Assembly: GCF_030463565.1 (NCBI RefSeq)
Contig: NC_134643.1
Location: 167,298,491 to 167,362,490 of the forward strand
Reading direction: 5' to 3'
Length of the DNA stretch: 64,000 nucleotides
From: Pelecanus crispus
Lineage: Eukaryota > Chordata > Aves > Pelecaniformes > Pelecanidae
In this document: positions 62,940 through 64,000 of the stretch, piece after piece
Numbering within the stretch: position 1 is the first letter of the stretch
Layout of the letters: each line of letters starts with the position of its first letter
Notes under the pieces: model-generated
What the model was told of the DNA's origin: nothing
Databases searched by the model: none
What the model saw: only the letters and a program-made list of their open reading frames with translations
Translations under genes and position numbers: made by a program

Positions 62940-64000
62940 CTAAACATCAGTTACAGAAATATCAACAGTTTGATATTTACAATAAAACAAACAGTCCAGC
63001 AGGGCACAGAAGCACCCCTTCCGGCAGTTCTAGTCTTCAGACTTTGCCATCTGAATACACGAGCCTCCGTAAGTAAATAAAGCATACCCAAACCTAAAAG
63101 CGCACACACCACAGACGCTTTGGTCACAAAATAATTATTTATGCTCCACTTAGATGTTTATTTTCTGTAGCCCGCTGAATAAGTCTCAGACCAGAAAAAC
63201 TCGGGCCTTACTTGCACTGAAGGTATAGACTGATTTTTGCAACAATTACACATACCTAGAAAGCTGTAAACTAAATTTGCAATGAATTGAGCAATAATAC
63301 TGGCCAGCATCTTTTTGTCATGAGAACACAAGTTCAGACTTGCTATAAATCAGGTGAACCAGCAGAATTCAAGCTTTAGCACGTAAGAGACCTTTCCTGC
63401 ATGGCTCCAGTACCAGTACTCTAGTAGCATGTTCTCTTGCCAACAACTTGGGCAGAAAACATCCAGTCCACGTGAGGAATTTGTGACTCTCATTCAGTTC
63501 CAGAAGTGAGAATAGCCAAACATTATCTGTATAAGATGACTTGTTCCACCCAATAGAATTATTCCCTACAGAAAAGCGAAGAAGTTTCCAGGACACAGCT
63601 AACTAGTGTTACAGTCTGGGTATGGCTAGAACTGTAATAAGGTTATTACAGTCCATCCTGGACACCCATGCTGATGGAAAAACTGAGTAATGATTCAGAA
63701 AGGGATGAATCCCCCTCTTCTTTCAAGTATCAGTCAGCTGGGTCAGAAACAGAGGTCTTCAAACTATTATGCTTGAATCACCAGGCCTCATTACAAACCA
63801 TAAACAGTCTAGAAACTCACATGCTGTGAACAAAGGTATTTGCGCAAAGATATTGACAGTATTGTATTTGGTCTTCAGATCAGTCATGTTCAAATTAACA
63901 GAAGCATCACCAACAGGACAACAGAGCATGGACACACAGGTTTAGATTGGAGCAAACCCACTGAAGTTAATGGACACTTTCATCTGAAATGACATTCCTT
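62940..64000 (-). other. IPO5: IPO5 intronic sequence to the window edge
   Basis: No further IPO5 exon is visible. The preceding family segment (acidic loop with several consecutive D/E residues) is absent here, so its exon must lie beyond 64,000. Confidence 0.8.

Noticed and set aside
1..64000. tRNA, rRNA, CRISPR array, LTR/endogenous retrovirus or prokaryotic-type operon
   Set aside because: By eye I found no tRNA box pairs, repeat-spacer arrays, LTR pairs or retroviral gene motifs. A tRNAscan or RepeatMasker run would be needed to exclude small ones.

Overview
This is a vertebrate nuclear window, almost certainly from a bird. The repeats are CR1 LINEs of avian type (3' ends with ATTCTATG-type tails), coding capacity is sparse and split into short exons with long introns, and there is one strong CpG island. 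No prokaryotic, plasmid, CRISPR or viral gene organisation is present. I found no previously undescribed multi-gene system; the notable points are at the level of splicing, promoter and repeat structure.

Right third (about 40.9-64.0 kb), minus strand: the 3' part of IPO5 (importin-5 / karyopherin beta-3 / RanBP5). Seventeen consecutive coding exons join in frame from 62,939 down to the stop codon at 41,572-41,574. They give 763 complete residues that match the importin-5 family from about residue 335 to the C-terminus (about 1,097). The 5' exons lie beyond the right edge. Sixteen introns are contained here. One is an AT-AC, U12-type intron (55,849-56,359) and one is a 91-bp GC-AG intron (60,075-60,165). 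The 50.8-52.2 kb part of one intron is a CR1 LINE.

Middle (about 26.3-40.9 kb): no gene recognised. It is AT-rich intergenic sequence downstream of IPO5 with a few old CR1 fragments. Around 24.48-26.31 kb lies a strong CpG island with an excellent minus-strand splice donor at 25,340. In human 13q32 the next gene downstream of IPO5, in the same orientation, is FARP1. I therefore infer that this island is the FARP1 promoter and non-coding first exon, although no FARP1 coding exon is visible.

Left part (1-24.4 kb): no convincing coding exon. If the FARP1 inference is right, this is FARP1 intron 1. It holds a very old, decayed CR1-type LINE (about 1.59-3.02 kb), two closely related CR1 copies in inverted orientation (about 5.19-5.48 and 7.01-7.25 kb), smaller CR1 scraps, homopolymer tracts, and a few candidate regulatory segments.
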